Assembly (NCBI GenBank): GCA_022814615.1
Contig: JAKLNE010000091.1
Location: forward strand, 20,382 to 84,381
Origin: Waltergamsia citrina
Taxonomy: Eukaryota > Ascomycota > Sordariomycetes > Hypocreales > Bionectriaceae
Length of the DNA stretch: 64,000 bases
Direction of reading: 5' to 3'
A model generated the notes under the pieces. That model did not search any database and was not told the origin of the DNA. It saw nothing but the letters and a program-made list of their open reading frames with translations. Positions 34,881 to 45,611 of this stretch are shown piece by piece (the stretch's first letter is position 1; every line of letters starts with the position of its first letter). A program made the translations under genes and the position numbers.

Positions 34881-35231
34881 TTTACCCTCGAAATAATCCC
34901 ACGCAATAACGATATGCTATTATATGAAGAAACTTGATTAATAAATTATTTGATACTTAATCCTAAAGTATATTGTTTTTAAAAATATATAAATTATATT
35001 TTAATAATAAATAAAAATATTATTGAAAAAATAAAATAATAAGTGTATGATTATTTAATCTTTATTTAAATATTAGAGCTTTAAAAACTAAAGTAAAATT
35101 TAAAATATAGTAGTTTTAATTTAAACGTAAATACTTATAAAGCTAAAAGTAAATATATAGCCAAGCACTTGATATTATACTAAGAAGTTCATATCTAAGT
35201 AATTTAATATAAGCATATAAGACTAGCTACC
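34880..35231. other. AT-rich island
   Basis: About 350 nt made almost entirely of A and T with long TA/TTTAA-type stretches, unlike the flanks. There is no terminal repeat or coding trace. It could be RIP-degraded mobile DNA, a common origin of such blocks in ascomycetes, but no template element can be identified. Confidence 0.55.
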
Positions 35232-36529
35232 TTAAGCACCTGGAGGTAATAGTGTATTAGGATCAACGACTCCCAATGCCCAAAACGTGAAACCGTCATG
35301 AGGACGTCCGTTTGCTTTCCTCCTCACTTGAAAGGAGCACACTATAGAACAGAACATGTTAAGCAAATAACTCCCTTTCAATACTAGGTAGATCAAAGAT
35401 AGGACTTACTTTTTGCAAATATTGTGTACGAATCAGCATAGGCGGTCGTTGTTGTTGCTCCTGGGAGAGTATTGGAAGCTCTGTTCGCGCGAAAAACTTG
35501 TTCGATTCCATAAATATCTTCATTAGGTCCGTCGGTTATTCGACCAGCACCTGAGCGGCCCTGCAGGTCCGCCACTGTGGTAGCAGTTAGAACAATGTTT
35601 TTGTGAATCGCGCGACATGAACGCTTACATCCTCCTACGACATGAACAAGCTGTTAAACGGTGTCAGAATCATCCTGTTTTCCACTTCTTGCAATCAGCG
35701 GGGTTGCGAGACATACCTCATGATATAAAGTGGCTGAAAGTGGGTGGATATTATCTAAAGCATTGAACTCCGGGAGAATACCATCCCGAACGATTCTCCT
35801 TATGCTTCTGGTGTCTTGCCGCCCTGGGACTGGGCGCAGGCGTGCGGCGCTAATGAAGACATGTGCCTGATTTGTGCAATCTGCTGTGCGCCCACGGCTA
35901 ATTGGGACGTTATAACCTAATGACGGAAAGGCGTCAAGCGGTTAGAGTGTATCAAAACCCGCTCTGCGAGCTTTTCACCGGAGAAAAAGAGTGTAATGTA
36001 CTTACCGAGGGTAGTGTATGAGGCACCTGACTGCTGGCCTGGCTTGGCTCCAGGATCGTATTTGTGCAGGTTGTATGTGACGTGGCGAGTCCGGCCATGA
36101 CGAAGATATGAATAATCGGTATCTGTCCAACTCTGGAGAATGTTGCTCCATTGGATATGGTCTTCATCGCAATAGATATTGACCACTATGCCTGCGCCTG
36201 AAAGCCCGAGGATCTGTCGGTTGACCCAGAGAACAGTATCCCTTTCGGCCTCTGGAAATAGGACGACAAACCCGGCTTGAATAGCGTATTCCTCCCAATT
36301 CATAGTGATTTGATCCACCGAATCTATGTGGCAGCAGAGTATTAGTAGTGGAGTAACAGGGCGGGACTTGATCTGAGTCGCGAAGAAACCTACTGGCAGC
36401 CATGGTGTAGACATCTTCGAGCGCCTCGTCAATCCGTCGACGGTCCGAGCCATGGCACAAGTTTCTGACAATTGCTTCTGCCCCCCAAGCGTAAAGGCAG
36501 AGTGTCCAACCTAGGCTTTGCCAAAACAT
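35232..36529 (-). CDS. Predicted secreted HELVH zinc metallopeptidase, uncharacterised
   Basis: Five exons: 36529-36394, 36323-36006, 35916-35717, 35650-35410 and 35341-35232, giving 334 aa. All four introns are 66-89 nt and phase-consistent. The N-terminus (MFWQSLGWTLCLYAWGAEA) fits a short signal peptide. The zinc-binding motif HELVH is created exactly at the third splice junction (YHE|LVHVVGG), so no single exon shows it. Before it lies ALDNIHPLSATLYHE, a typical helix leading into HExxH. Other features are four Cys in short spacing (NIYCDED and GGCKRSC) and a C-terminal block ending in PNTLLPPGA. A third zinc ligand cannot be assigned with confidence. The closest general resemblance is to fungal deuterolysin-like or HRxxH-type secreted peptidases, but I do not recognise the family. 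The last exon rests only on its splice sites. Confidence 0.68.
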
Positions 36530-37374
36530 GTTGATGGATCGCGCGGTATTGCTGTCCGCCGAGAGGTAGAGATGAAAGGAAGGTAAGGGAAAGATAGAAG
36601 ATAGAATAATAATTTGGGGAAGAATGACGGGGGAGCACTCTTGTAAGTAATAAGATAATATAAACTGTGTGCTCAAAGAATTAGGAATAAGCCAGTAAAA
36701 AAGGACGATCTTTCAAGTCTATCTTTTCTAAGCTTCTCGCAATGAGGGCTGCGCGATAGGACGTGCAGTGCGGGCGTTTCGAAAATCTTTAAAATGAAAG
36801 GGGGGGAGCTAAAGCTTGTTTAAGACCCCACACACCATACTGATAAATCCTTGTAAAAAGGATGATCTTGTAAGCAGTAAGATCTTAAGGGACTAGCAAG
36901 TTTCAATCTGTGCTTACTAGGTGTAAGATTACTATTGATAAATATCCTCACTACCTTCAGCGGTATAGTAACGACTTAACAATTATGATCCTTAAGACCT
37001 GTGATCCTTTAAGATTTTACACGTCTGCGAGATTATAGGATACTTTTTTTTTGTTTTTGGTTTAATCTCCGTTCTTACTGTATTTCATGCGTCTTCCGAT
37101 GTAGTGATTACCCATAATATATCTGACTATTCTAATGCTAGTGAATTTATGCCCGTGGCTTTTTAATCGTTCGTGGTGTCTCTTGAATCTCCTTAATCTG
37201 CTTGAGCTTGTCTAACATCTACACGGATCTGGTTTCCTTTCTTCCTTCTCACAGACCGGGCTTCTGTGTCTCCATTCTTCCTCTTCTACCCGCCTCGCGT
37301 GTCACGCTCATTTGATCTCAACGCTCACTTATGGCATTCTATCATTGCTATCAACACTGAACCAGAACACAACA
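36530..37374. other. Intergenic, divergent promoter region
   Basis: 845 nt between the metallopeptidase (minus) and the Ser/Thr-rich protein (plus). It contains two related ~20-nt segments (near 36695 and 36853: GTAAAAAAGGACGATCTT and GTAAAAAGGATGATCTT). Pyrimidine-rich leader sequence precedes 37375. No gene. Confidence 0.5.
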
Positions 37375-39319
37375 ATGAAGCTCATGCTTCTCTTTCTCTG
37401 GCTGCCAGCCTCAGCCTTCGCTGGGACATTCTCATCAAACCAAGAGGCAAGGATGAAAGGAGCTCAAATCTTTCAAAATACGAATATCACGGGCCCTCAT
37501 GGTTCACACACTCTCTCGGCATCAAGTTCCTCAAGTAATAACGTCTCTGTGACGACCACCCAACCGTCAAGTTCCTTCGATATATTCCCTACTAGCTCTG
37601 TCTCTACCACTCGTTCCTCCATGACGCTGCCGTTATCGTCTCTGCCGTTATCGTCTACCGTGTCTTCTACACCGTCTCCCTCCCCAGTATCGTCTACTTA
37701 TATTACATCGACATTCGATCAAATCACCACCACCTCTGACGGGTCTGCAACCTTGTCATCTTCCGCTGATAGCTCGGATACCGCGAGTACCGTCATTCCT
37801 ATTCCCACAATAACGGTTCCTCCGGAGAGCTTTGAGGCTGAGACGTTCGAAACTATCCAAGGCGTCAGTGACAACACCATGCTGACAACCACCGATGATA
37901 ACGGAGACACGACCGTCATTCCCGTGCTCTTTGGTTCCGGCTGCTTGTACTTCTGCGGCGGCGGCGGAGGCATTCTGTTGTGGGGTGTCGGTACGTAGAC
38001 TTCTACTCCTACTGCCTTGTTCAAGTCTGCAGATGCTAACCAAGACTCACTAGGCCCGGGATTTGGACAATTCATATTGCCCCCTATGGCAATTAATCCG
38101 GCGCCCACGGCTGTTGAAATCGGCCCCGGAGGTCCTTCTCCCCAGCCCACCAATGATCCCGATGATTCTCAGCCAACTGACGAGCCGACTGACGAGCCAA
38201 CTGACGAGCCAACCTCTACACAGGAGACGTCTGTCGAGGAGACGAGTACCACTCCCGGAAGCACGACCACAAGCTCGCAAGCATGCCCTACAGAGATGCC
38301 GTCTTGCTCGGATGAGACGGATTGTAATGGGGATCTTGATCTGAAGTGCACTATCGAAGGCGTTGAGGGATGTGACTGCGAGCTTATAGCTGGTGACGGC
38401 GCCATAGTCGGCGGTGGTGATACCTTTTTCAGCGTGGACGACGCTTCGGAAGCGGCGCTGGCGTCGACGATCATGGAAGAGTTGTATCCTGACGGTACAA
38501 TCCCTTCCTTTCCGCCTACGACGTTCGTGTCATCTAGCACAGCGAGTACGTTCTTAACGTCAGTTTCATCGTCAACCGAAGCATCCGTCACGTTATCTAC
38601 CTCTGCACAGTTTAGCACCACTGGAATTGTGCCACCTAGCACAGCGAGTACGTTCTTGACGTCAATTTCATCGTCAGCCGAAGCATCGGACACGTTGTCT
38701 ACCTCTACACAGTTCACCACCACTGAAATATCACTATCTACTACTACCAAGGAGCCCGAGCCAACAAGTACTGAGGAGCCGCAACCTCCACCACCATTCG
38801 AGCCTGGAAAGTGCAGGATGCATATCCGAGAATACGGTGTTTTAGAGGGATTCATGGCCGAGATAACCATACACGACGATTCTAACAAGCTTGTGGACGA
38901 TAACTTCAATGCTATACCCGACGCCTTTGACCGTACCTTGGATACCATGGAGCCAATTGAATGGGGTGGCCACTATTGGATCGATAGTGATATCTTTAAC
39001 CAGAAGTTTAACATCGATTTCACAGAGGAACCGGTAGAGGGTATTGATTATGGCGATGGCTTTTTTGCTTTCACTAGCTGGAACGTTATCGTTGGGATTG
39101 AAGGGGGAGTCAAGTGGGATATATATAGTCAGGATAGTGAGGAGCTTCCTAACTGTTCCATCGGCGGCTGGACGATTGACGGGTCTGAGGGGGATATCCC
39201 TGCTGACGGGTCAATACCGGTGAGTATATAACCATCCAGCACTTATCGACTTGTTGCTTCCAAGACTAACAAATTTCTGTCTCTAGCAAAGGGATATGGA
39301 CTTCTGGTGGGAGTGTTAA
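37375..39319 (+). CDS. Large Ser/Thr-rich secreted protein with C-terminal domain
   Basis: Three exons: 37375-37990, 38054-39219 and 39287-39319, giving 604 aa. The last exon is only 11 codons (QRDMDFWWEC). A signal peptide (MKLMLLFLWLPASAFAG) is followed by a Ser/Thr-rich region. A Gly-rich patch (YFCGGGGGILLWG) sits at the first junction. Then come PTDEPT repeats, a small Cys-containing region (ACPTEMPSCSDETDCNGDLDL) and a Ser/Thr region with two 34-residue repeats. The last ~150 residues form a folded-looking domain (KCRMHIREYGVLEGFMAEIT, EWGGHYWIDSDIFNQKF, CSIGGWTIDGSEGD). The layout resembles cell-surface or killer-system-like secreted proteins of ascomycetes. Extensive O-glycosylation is expected. 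No known enzyme motif is visible; function unknown. The in-frame ATG at 37312 is rejected because the signal peptide begins at 37375. Confidence 0.82.
38536..38739 (+). repeat. Two tandem 102-bp repeats inside the Ser/Thr-rich gene
   Basis: Units 38536-38637 and 38638-38739 are similar along their length (both begin AGCACAGCGAGTACGTTCTT). They encode two 34-residue units of the form STASTFLTS(V/I)SSS. They are diverged by point changes, so the duplication is not brand new. Confidence 0.85.
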
Positions 39320-39962
39320 GATGGTTTAGATCTCGTAAAGTAAGCCAAAGCGAAGCTGGTATATTTACGAGAGTGTGTTGGTAATCTAAGGTGATTTTTC
39401 AGCAGCATGAGAAACGACTCTCAAGTTAGGCTGCGAGGACCATAGGGACGGGTCATGCGGGAACCTTCAAGACAGTATACCGTATCTTTGCTTCTACGCA
39501 TCATGAGAAAAGTAGACTGTGCATACGTATCTGTGTGTATTTGCGTAAATGATGGTGATTAAATTAGTCTCGTGAAAATGATGCAGGCTGTGACTAAAGT
39601 AGTATAATCAGCCTTATTATTGACGTTCAAGTCTTTCAAGAAATATGAATGGAAGTGGTAAAAATCGATGCCACACCTAGACTTCTCCAGGGATTGAATA
39701 TCGGGTTGAGAATGCACATCTACATTCATGTCTAGCGGGGAGCTATATCTGCTCTTGACCCTCTTCGAAAATGATTGTTCGACAGTGGTTTACAAGCTAA
39801 AGCCATGTACGGTCAAATGCTTTCACTACTGAACCTTCCAACTATACTGAGGCACAGTGGCTCTAAGTACAAAGTGCAGACGGTATATCATCACATCCTT
39901 ATCGTACCTAGACCCTTGATATTTATACTGTCGGCTACGGTATAGCAATGCTTGAATGCACT
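39320..39962. other. Convergent 3' spacer
   Basis: A 643-nt spacer with no supported gene. Confidence 0.5.
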
Positions 39963-40247
39963 TTAGATATCTCCAGCACCCATCTCATAGCACACACCTT
40001 CACTATCATCATCCCCGCAACATGTCTTGTAATCCTCCCAGTACTGGTCCTCTTCTTCGCCACCCATGACACAAATAGGCAGTGGCGAATCATCCCCTTC
40101 GTCATACTCCATCATTTCCCCTCCCATTGAGTCGCAGCACTTTTGACTTTTGTCCACGTTGGGTTCGTCGTCGTTTTCACAATTGCATCCAGCGTAGGCA
40201 GTGGAGAGAAGGGCAGAAAGGCCGAGGAGAGCAGTGGATAGCTTCAT
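39963..40247 (-). CDS. Small secreted Cys-rich acidic protein
   Basis: Single exon, 94 aa. A clear signal peptide (MKLSTALLGLSALLSTAYAG) is followed by ~74 mature residues with 8 Cys in the order CxC, CC, C, CC, C, and many Asp/Glu (for example GGEEEDQYWEDYKTCCGDDD). The size, signal and even Cys number are those of small secreted proteins that include effectors and antimicrobial-type proteins in fungi. I do not recognise the family. The Cys-Cys pairs and acidic loops could bind a metal, but that is speculation. Confidence 0.75.
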   Translation of the reverse strand: MKLSTALLGLSALLSTAYAGCNCENDDEPNVDKSQKCCDSMGGEMMEYDEGDDSPLPICVMGGEEEDQYWEDYKTCCGDDDSEGVCYEMGAGDI

Positions 40248-43200
40248 TGTAGTAGAGAGAATGAATTGAGTAGGTTAAAATTATTTTAACGTAATAGAGA
40301 GAGGACAAGTCAATTGACAGGCTGTACAGTGTTGAGTGAGTGAGGTAAAATGTCTAGAGGGTTTCTTTCTCAGTATTTATAACAAATCGTACGTAGCAAA
40401 CCCTCTTCACAGAATGGAGACTTTGACCCCCTATCTTCGGCAATCAGGGTTAGTGGGCAAGAGAATCCTTCGCATGAAACCTGGCTTTTTGTAAATTAAA
40501 GCAATGAGAAACGAAACAACTACATAGTAGCCTTAAAACCTGTGTATGACTGACTCAGGCAAAAGATCGACCCTTTGCTGGAGCCGTGCCACTTGCGTCG
40601 TGCTGTGCCGCTAGCTTAAGCAGGATTCTGCACTAAGCTTTTACAAGAGTCGAATATTCTATGAAAAGAATATCCTAGTTTAACAGTACGTCACGTTTTA
40701 ATCGCAGCACAGAGGTTGGTGAAGTCATAGCTTACGAACATATTTAGTATGGTTAGCCATGTATTCACCTATGTGAGATCTAGCCAATAATACTAGCTGC
40801 ATTTTCTGTAAAAGGAGATTATTTAGAAATCCCTCGTAGACAAGATTGGCTATAAAAGCGCACTCTATCGGGATTTTTGGGAGAATAAAAGGATCCTGAC
40901 CTGACGTCAAGGCCCATGTCGGTACTGGGTTCGGGGTATGTCGGCAACCATCGACACTAATATGGATATCCCTGTTCTGGATAGTGGACCCGCCATCCTG
41001 GAACCCCAGACCATTGACAGATGTCCATTCTTAAAAGGGGACTTACTAAACTCTATGCCAAAGCGAGTCACTAAGATAATATTTTAGAACTTTCCTTATT
41101 ACAGTCACAATTCAACTTTAGCCTATCGGGTACTCAGTAGTCGCCAAGTTAAACACCGATTGTCAAAGTCCTAGCAAAATAGCTTCAGTTAAGAAGCCTG
41201 ATCTAAACAAGGCAACGCTGTGAAACAAAATTACACCGCTAGGCCAGAAATAAACAGTCCACTTTTGAAGGTGAATTAATGGAATAGATATGGTTCGATA
41301 AATGTTCACTGCCCAAGGGGTTATTAGCGATCATAACCCAGGCCCTCCGAATCTCGATAGTCAACTTGAACAAGCAACCCTGCTGCAAAGATGCAAGAGA
41401 TCCTATCTGATTTTCGTCTTGAATGGCAGAAATACCGAGTCTTCATTTTGTTGCACAGCTGAGCGCACTCAGCCGCCTACAGGGAAAGAAGACCATTCTT
41501 CGCTTTGCCAGCCGCGACTAACCGCCAATGTTCCACGCAGTGTAGTTAAAGGGCTTGCGGTTGATCTAGTAGCTTCTGGATTATAGTTCGGTTTCTTCCT
41601 GGAACAAGACTGCTTAGCGAGCCCAATACTATGAAAGCCACATGAGCGGCGATGCAAGAGGATTGCTAGTGCTGTAGTAGCTGTTGATGCTAAAGACTTG
41701 AGGACTGGTCGCTGAGACACTCTTGTTGACCACGGAGTTGCCATGTGCAGGAATGATTGGGCCTCAGTACTTAGGTGTACCGATTTCAACAGCTTATCTT
41801 CTGCGATTCAAGCTTAAGGTATTCGATTCCCCCCGTCATGTCTTCGATATATGTCCATATGTCACAGCATCTTACACAAATACCTCCCTGTCAGGTCTGA
41901 TCATATGAAAGAAAGCATTCAGCGAACACCGCCCCAATCCAACTGTAGTCCGAGACTATTCATCATTAATTCTTGGACTCAGCAATATTGTTCGGGCACG
42001 ACGATCTAGCGGTTTACAACATCAAAAGTGACCTGCCAACTCGTGGCGCATGTCATTTTGATTGCAAGGCCTGTGGCCCTGACAATTCTCGTGTCTGCGC
42101 AACGTGCTTAAGTAAAAGACTTTTGTACTTTTTAGGAAACATTTCCACATGAAACGAGAAAAGAAAAGTAACTAGTATATATTCTACTGTACAAGTACAA
42201 AGAACTGTCGCAAAAACTCCCGCGAGGCTCGCAAGCGTTGATGGTCACTGTTGGTTTCACTGGCATGAGACTTGGCAAGCCTCCTCGTTCAGACGGGACG
42301 AAATGCTGCAGTCCAGGGCAACAACCACGACTCAATGAACCGTTGTTGCATTCATAAAGTTAATAACATCTTTATACATTCTCCAAAGCTCAAATCTTAC
42401 TTTCTATCGATACAAATCATCTCCTCGGCTCCCTTCCGCACTTCTCTATGCTCATATAATATTGCTGTCCGGTACATCACTATATGTGAATATAGCTACG
42501 GTTTAAGACTGGACCTTCTGGGTTGGCAATCTACTTCCTAGAATGAGAAAGGGAATGTGTTTCTAAGGGACCTAGCGCTCGTTGTTGAGGTATATGGGAA
42601 ACATGAAGAGTTGGTTCTGCTGCCTGTTCAAAGACGGCCATCGATAATTGGCGACTGTACGAGTAGTCCGAGCTAACGCATGAATTGCTCGGCCGACTAT
42701 AGTTGTGGTCATTAGACTTTCAGGGGGGAGATAGTACGAATTACTGTGTGTTTTCTTAAGCGCGGATTTCTTACCTCTTCTGCTGTGAATGTTAATACAT
42801 TACGCACATTGGTGGTACAGTGACCCCCTTGCTGACATCTTCTCGTCGTCCATATCATTAAAATGATGCTGATGTCGGATGGCCTCTTTCAAGTATCATC
42901 AATCACAAACTGACTAAATGAATAGTAGCATGATACTACCGAGATGGAAATGGCGGTGGCAAACTCGTAAGGGAATTTTACACCCCTACTGTTTGCCACG
43001 GGGGACGTGTTGAACACGCTTGGTGGGAAGCGACTTGGATCGAGTGGGGTGACATTCAATGCAAACATATGAATGATACTTAAACGACCCATACTCCTTT
43101 TTATAGGACTTTTTGGGATGAATGGGTATTGTTGAAGGATATTTAGGGGCGATTAATTGTACTCGTAGAGCTGATCATGTTTCCACAATCCTTTGCCAAG

Positions 43201-43483
43201 TTTCCCAAACTTCTGCTTTCTATATCAGCCTCGAAATATGGACTAAAAAACCTGAGAGATTCATCAAATGATTCCTGTATACCACATTGTATGTGGTATC
43301 TTTGCACTTCCCCCAACTCTCGTTGGGGGAATACTACTATCACAGCCATGACTTATGCTTCCGGCAACTCACTGATGATCCCTTGAAATCATCCTGACTC
43401 CAGCACTATCAACTCTCTCAGTCGGTCCAAGCCACCGTCTAGCGTCAGGGGAAGTAGTAGTAGTAGAATCCTAATTGACTGGC
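40248..43483. other. 3.2-kb gene-poor stretch
   Basis: No frame longer than ~105 codons and none with a domain or believable splicing. Candidates considered were 41302-41586 (plus), 41469-41789 (minus) and 42889-43092 (minus). Small RNAs or relics cannot be excluded. Confidence 0.45.
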
Positions 43484-44863
43484 TTAATAAACCGTTGAAG
43501 AAGTTTCCACCCATTCCGATAGATAACTTATAACAGTAGGATGGACATTCCCCGGCTCATCATATTCAGATGGTGTAGACATCCCTTCACCGTATATGAA
43601 TAAGTGATTCAAGTTATCGAAAACGCGAAAAGTAAAGTTGCTACCTTGTAGCCTTTCTCTGAAGAGGCTGTAGTCATCTTTCACTGTGACTTGATAGTCG
43701 CGAGAGCCTTGCAAGATGAGAACAGGCTTTCGGATAAGAGCGAGTGTTTCCAAAGGGTCAAATCCCCTATACTCCAGCCAGTATGCTGGGCCAATGCCGA
43801 ACGGCAGTTCGCTTGCTGGCGTCGACAGTCTTAAACTTTGACTATCTGCCATTTCGGATTGTTTCTCGAGTGACAACAAGGCTTCGTTGTCATTGGCATA
43901 GGAAACATTGTCTGCGGCTCTGTCTACATCCAGCGAAGCCATATATCGCATCTGACGGATAGCACATCGGTACATTGGTTCGGCAGGGGCTGCCATCAGG
44001 ATACACCCGGCAATCCGGCTATCGATCAAGGCGATTCGAGCAGCAATTAGAGCGCCTAAACTATGTCCCAGAAGGATTATACGATCGGCATCAACGCTCG
44101 GATGTTGTCGTGCTTGGCTGATTGCGCTTGTGACATGATGCACGTATTCATCTGTCAGAGTGATTCGAGATTTCCGATACCAGAGCTTTGCGAGAAGCGT
44201 AGACGTCACCTTATCGAATCTCAAGACGGCAATACTGCGACTCGCCAAACCAAGGGATAAGTCTTTGAATGGCTTCGAGGCCCCGACAGTGGAATCTTTG
44301 TCCACAGGGCCGGAGCCACCAATAAGAATAATGCAAGGCACAGGGCTGTTTATACAAGCGTCGGCAGGAGTGGTGAGTTCAGCTTGAACTCTACCGAGAC
44401 CACTACCCAGCACGAACTTATCAGTCGTGATGTCGGTTCTCGCATAGTTCGGAGTGCTCCAAGGTGCCGATACGTATGGTTCAAGCTTCAAGCCGTAGAG
44501 GTTCCCAGAGCGGGTCATTTGGAGAGACATAGTAAGCCTGATAGATCGGCTGAAGTGCAGAGGTACCTTGGCAGTAAGACCAAACCACCCTGCTGTTACA
44601 ACAGCCTTCTCTGCACGCTTTAATGACCCGGTAGAAGCGGTAATAGCTTGCCAACCCTTCTCTAGAACTGTCTCCGTGATTACATATTGTAGCGGGCTGA
44701 CAAAATGAGCTCTGAGACCTCCCCAGTCGCCATTGTGCAGACAGCGGAGTATATCCGCTGCTTGCTGCTCGGCTTGTTGCTGGCGGATACGCAGAACCTC
44801 ATGACTGTTATAGAACAGATGTTCCCATAGCGTGCGGATGTACTTCAGTAAGTGGCGAAACAT
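43484..44863 (-). CDS. DUF3887 plus alpha/beta-hydrolase fusion, bacterial-type
   Basis: Intronless, 459 aa. Residues ~30-130 match the DUF3887 (NTF2-like) pattern: QQAADILRCLHNGDWGGLRA, a Trp/Gly helix, then strands ending in LYGLKLEPY. Residues ~150-455 are an alpha/beta hydrolase: LIGGSGPVDKDSTVG, AVLRFDKVT, and the nucleophile elbow GHSLG (Ser268). Likely Asp389 in LQGSRDYQV and His420 in NLNHLF complete the triad. Established: this two-domain order is common in Firmicutes and other bacteria and rare in fungi. Inference: acquired by horizontal transfer, supported by the lack of introns and the surrounding relics. The substrate is unknown. The N-terminal ~25 residues (MFRHLLKYIRTLWEHLF) are amphipathic and do not form a clear signal peptide. 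Confidence 0.85.
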   Translation of the reverse strand: MFRHLLKYIRTLWEHLFYNSHEVLRIRQQQAEQQAADILRCLHNGDWGGLRAHFVSPLQYVITETVLEKGWQAITASTGSLKRAEKAVVTAGWFGLTAKVPLHFSRSIRLTMSLQMTRSGNLYGLKLEPYVSAPWSTPNYARTDITTDKFVLGSGLGRVQAELTTPADACINSPVPCIILIGGSGPVDKDSTVGASKPFKDLSLGLASRSIAVLRFDKVTSTLLAKLWYRKSRITLTDEYVHHVTSAISQARQHPSVDADRIILLGHSLGALIAARIALIDSRIAGCILMAAPAEPMYRCAIRQMRYMASLDVDRAADNVSYANDNEALLSLEKQSEMADSQSLRLSTPASELPFGIGPAYWLEYRGFDPLETLALIRKPVLILQGSRDYQVTVKDDYSLFRERLQGSNFTFRVFDNLNHLFIYGEGMSTPSEYDEPGNVHPTVISYLSEWVETSSTVY

Positions 44864-45145
44864 TGTGTTCTTCTTGGATGAGGACCAATCCCATATTTAA
44901 CTCTCATGGATTCAAGTTTTCACCTGATCACGGATCGAGCGGGGTTTCAGCTGGCCTTGTGGTGATATTTGATCGTTTCTTGGCTGTCAAGTGTAGCTGC
45001 GCCGCAACTAGCAATTTGGGGCTTCGCGCGCGTGCTGGTTTACACAATCTCAAAAGGAATTCATGCGATTGTAATATAACGTGCACTTTGAGATGCGCTC
45101 TGAGAATTATTCACAATCAGGATCCATGCGCCAGAACATTCATGA
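44864..45145. other. Intergenic upstream of the hydrolase
   Basis: No gene recognised; probable promoter for the hydrolase on the minus strand. Confidence 0.4.
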
Positions 45146-45199
45146 TTGGCATTTTGTGCATGTAACCCGGCTGAGCTCAGACGTTTTAGAATAACACTG

Positions 45200-45334
45200 C
45201 TGTTTTGGGCAGCGATGGAAGGATACAAGAAAGGTGTTTATATTCTGATAAGATACGATGCAAGTTTAGAAGCCAAAGATACCCCCTTTAACTTGACGCT
45301 GCTTATGTGGCTAGTAAGAAGGACCACTGATTAG
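45200..45334 (+). pseudogene. Ankyrin-repeat relic
   Basis: A 40-codon stretch reads LLFWAAMEGYKKGVYILIRY, then DASLEAKDTPFNLTLLMWLV. This follows the ankyrin-repeat consensus (T-x-L-x-x-A-x-x-G-x, then V-x-x-L-L-x-x-G-A-x-x-x-A-x-D) with several T/A-enriched changes. No start, neighbouring repeats or splice sites join it to a complete gene. It is best read as a decayed fragment. Confidence 0.5.
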
Positions 45335-45611
45335 TTAGTCGATAGTTACCTAATCTTGGAGCTCAAGTCAAGGCTGGGTAACAGCAATACCAAGCAATCG
45401 ATCATGCAATGAAAACCGTCCAATAAATCAATCACCTCTCGTACTGTACATTTTGTTACATTTATTCTGATTGGTGAGTAGTTTGCGCCTATATGCAGTG
45501 ATAGCCGCCATGAGTCTTCAGCCGCACGCGATACTTTTACCAACACAGCTTAAGCAGCTGCCTCCGCTTACCCCCCTCTGCCTCCTCTTTCACACTTGAC
45601 ATTCGCGTCTG
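45335..45611. other. Intergenic
   Basis: No gene recognised between the ankyrin relic and the membrane-protein gene. Confidence 0.4.

Noticed and set aside
41302..41908. Several 60-105-codon frames
   Set aside because: No domains and inconsistent strands.
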